Shown here: piece by piece, positions 4,809-5,848 of the stretch
Position numbering within the stretch: the first letter of the stretch is position 1
How the letters are laid out: each line of letters starts with the position of its first letter
NCBI GenBank assembly: GCA_020723225.1
Contig: DYJG01000187.1
Span: 1-5,848, forward strand
Direction of reading: 5' to 3'
From: Desulfobacca acetoxidans
GTDB lineage: Bacteria; Desulfobacterota; Desulfobaccia; Desulfobaccales; 0-14-0-80-60-11
Length of the DNA: 5,848 nt
Translations under genes and position numbers: made by a program
Notes under the pieces: generated by a model
Database searches by the model: none
Told to the model about the DNA's origin: nothing
Seen by the model: the letters and a program-made list of their open reading frames with translations, nothing else

Positions 4809-5636
4809 TCATTTCCCTAATTGGCTGAACAATTCGGAAATGCGGGTTACACCTGGAAAATAATGGTGGATGAGCCAGCCGGCCAGCAGTGACAGCAAAA
4901 GGGTGAGGGCAAAGGGAAGCCAGGTCGCCCGAAAGACGCTGCCCATCCAGTCGCCCCGTTCAATCCGCCGTGTCCCTCGAACCAGACCTCCGGCGAGCAT
5001 GGCTTCGAATGCCGCTTCGGAAAGGATGAAGGGCGCCTGGTAAACCAGGTAGATGCCCGCGCCGCATATAAGCGCGGCAATGGCCAGCAGCGCCAGGGCC
5101 ACGAGGCAGCCCTTGGAGTCGTCCACGGAGGAGACCGCGTCCCCAATGGCGTCGCCGGCCGCGGAGGCCGCACCGCTCCCCGTTTCCGAGCCGGCTGCGG
5201 CGGCTTCGGCGGCAGTTCCTTCGGTGAGGACCGCAGCGGATTCGGCAAAGCCGCCGGTGGCTCCGGCTCCGCCGAAATTACCGCCGCCGCCCCCGAAGCC
5301 TTTGCCGGAACCGCCGGAGGTCCCGGAGGATGAAGAGCCGCCGGGGATATTCAACCAGCCGCCGGAGCTATCCCGTCCGGTCCGGCTCACCGGCGCTGGA
5401 ACCAGGAATTTAAGCCACAGCTTCACCCACACAAAGAAGAGAAGATAGGCAGAGACCACGGCGAGGGGGTAGCGCACCACGACATTATGCAGATGCAGGG
5501 CAAGCATAACCCGGGTCGCCAGCAGACCGGAAGAGACCGTGGCGAGGAGGATCAGCGACATGTGCCAGCGCAGGCGGTAGCGTTTTTGGAAACGCGCCGC
5601 AAAAGCAAAGTCTTTGATGGAAGGATGACTCATCAT
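4809..5636 (-). CDS. Membrane protein of unknown function with Gly/Ser/Ala-rich middle
   Basis: I do not recognise this 275-residue protein. A basic N-terminus (FQKRYRLRW, 16-24) precedes two probable membrane helices at about 26-48 and 55-79. A low-complexity linker follows: Gly/Ser-rich at 91-129 (including GKGFGGGGGNFGG) and Ala-rich at 131-165. A third hydrophobic segment spans about 177-199, possibly extended by 201-220, and a last helix lies at about 235-256 after RRIERGDWMGSVFRATWLPF. The end is short and polar (TRISELFSQLGK). The conserved-looking ERGDW and FRATWLPF region may be functional, while the linker looks like a flexible spacer. Two adjacent ATGs offer starts, and no good ribosome-binding site is visible. 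It appears to be transcribed alone: 227 nt separate it from the next gene downstream. Confidence 0.7.
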   Translation of the reverse strand: MMSHPSIKDFAFAARFQKRYRLRWHMSLILLATVSSGLLATRVMLALHLHNVVVRYPLAVVSAYLLFFVWVKLWLKFLVPAPVSRTGRDSSGGWLNIPGGSSSSGTSGGSGKGFGGGGGNFGGAGATGGFAESAAVLTEGTAAEAAAAGSETGSGAASAAGDAIGDAVSSVDDSKGCLVALALLAIAALICGAGIYLVYQAPFILSEAAFEAMLAGGLVRGTRRIERGDWMGSVFRATWLPFALTLLLSLLAGWLIHHYFPGVTRISELFSQLGK

Positions 5637-5664
5637 GGTTTACCAGTAATCGGGAGCGCTTCCC

Positions 5665-5694
5665 ATTACAGTTCCTTATTCTCCGCTAAGTCAG
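5665..5694 (-). promoter_or_regulatory. Candidate promoter of the membrane-protein gene
   Basis: Minus strand: -35 box CTGACT (5689-5694, 4 of 6), an 18-nt spacer, and -10 box TGTAAT (5665-5670, 5 of 6), about 29 nt before the ATG. Just downstream, GGGAAGCGCTCCC (plus-strand 5652-5664) is a near-palindrome around AGCGCT that could be an operator or leader hairpin. Confidence 0.4.
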
Positions 5695-5720
5695 TTCTAC
5701 GGGGTTCATGAAAAGTTTTT

Positions 5721-5792
5721 CCCCCTCACCCCGGCCATTCCCTCTGCCAACTGGCGGCACAGAGAGAAGGGATATGGCGGGGGGAGAGGGGG
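5721..5792. repeat. Large imperfect inverted repeat (about 72 nt hairpin, dispersed-repeat type)
   Basis: The left arm begins CCCCCTC and the right arm ends GAGGGGG. Inward the pairing continues as CCCC/GGGG, GCCAT/ATGGC and TCCCT/AGGGA with small bulges, and closes on an inner GCC-AACT-GGC hairpin. From memory it resembles the widespread 'CCCTCACCCCGGCC ... GGGTGAGGG' palindromic intergenic elements of environmental proteobacteria, which may be mobilised in trans. No coding capacity. It lies upstream of the membrane-protein gene, beyond its promoter candidate. The remaining 5793-5848 shows nothing I can assign. Confidence 0.65.
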
Positions 5793-5848
5793 TCTTCCAG
5801 CAGGACCACAAATTATTTTAACAAACAAATGGCAGCTTTTGGAACAGT

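Noticed and set aside
5053..5448. Plus-strand Pro/Ala-rich ORF opposite the membrane protein
   Set aside because: It is the antisense image of the Gly/Ala-rich linker; GC-rich codons on one strand leave the other strand open. No ribosome site or domain is visible.
5793..5848. Possible 3' end of another minus-strand gene at the right edge
   Set aside because: A frame reading TVPKAAICLLK then TAA exists, but 11 residues give no support and other frames are equally plausible.

Overview
The window is a 5.8 kb stretch of GC-rich bacterial DNA. Five recognisable genes lie on the minus strand, and the 3' tip of one gene enters from the left on the plus strand. Lipoproteins, a MASE3-type sensor kinase and a DUF3568-like lipoprotein point to a Gram-negative bacterium. 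My guess is the Desulfobacterota / deltaproteobacterial group. That placement rests on protein style and base composition only, since there is no marker gene here.

Layout from left to right: (i) positions 1-74, the C-terminus of an unidentified plus-strand gene, ending 4 nt from the end of the converging next gene; (ii) 79-1113, a secreted calcineurin-like metallophosphoesterase with two altered active-site positions; (iii) 1114-1280, an intergenic stretch with a perfect 14-bp palindrome and three tandem CTTNGCGT octamers; (iv) 1281-2849, a membrane histidine kinase (MASE3 sensor, HisKA, HATPase) cut by an in-frame TAG at 1434-1436, which severs the last 50 codons including the G2 ATP-binding box; (v) 2957-4581, a three-gene cluster transcribed right to left: small lipoprotein, endonuclease III (nth), DUF3568-like lipoprotein, closed by a strong intrinsic terminator; (vi) 4582-4808, an AT-rich intergenic region with a triple GTTCAAG heptamer repeat, an operator-like inverted repeat and a repeated AGCATAT; (vii) 4809-5636, an unrecognised membrane protein with a Gly/Ser/Ala-rich middle; (viii) 5637-5848, a promoter candidate and a large imperfect palindrome of dispersed-repeat type.

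The genes do not form one obvious pathway. The tightest unit is the lipoprotein/nth pair, whose stop and start codons overlap (ATGA), so translation is probably coupled. The DUF3568 gene follows after 60 nt and has its own good sigma70-type promoter overlapping the nth stop codon. The kinase appears to have a promoter whose -35 box lies in the T-tract of the upstream terminator.

I see no convincing undescribed defence or mobile system. The best leads are the amber-interrupted kinase, the terminator/promoter overlap, the phosphoesterase with non-canonical metal-site residues, and three different dispersed-type repeats, one in each of three intergenic regions.
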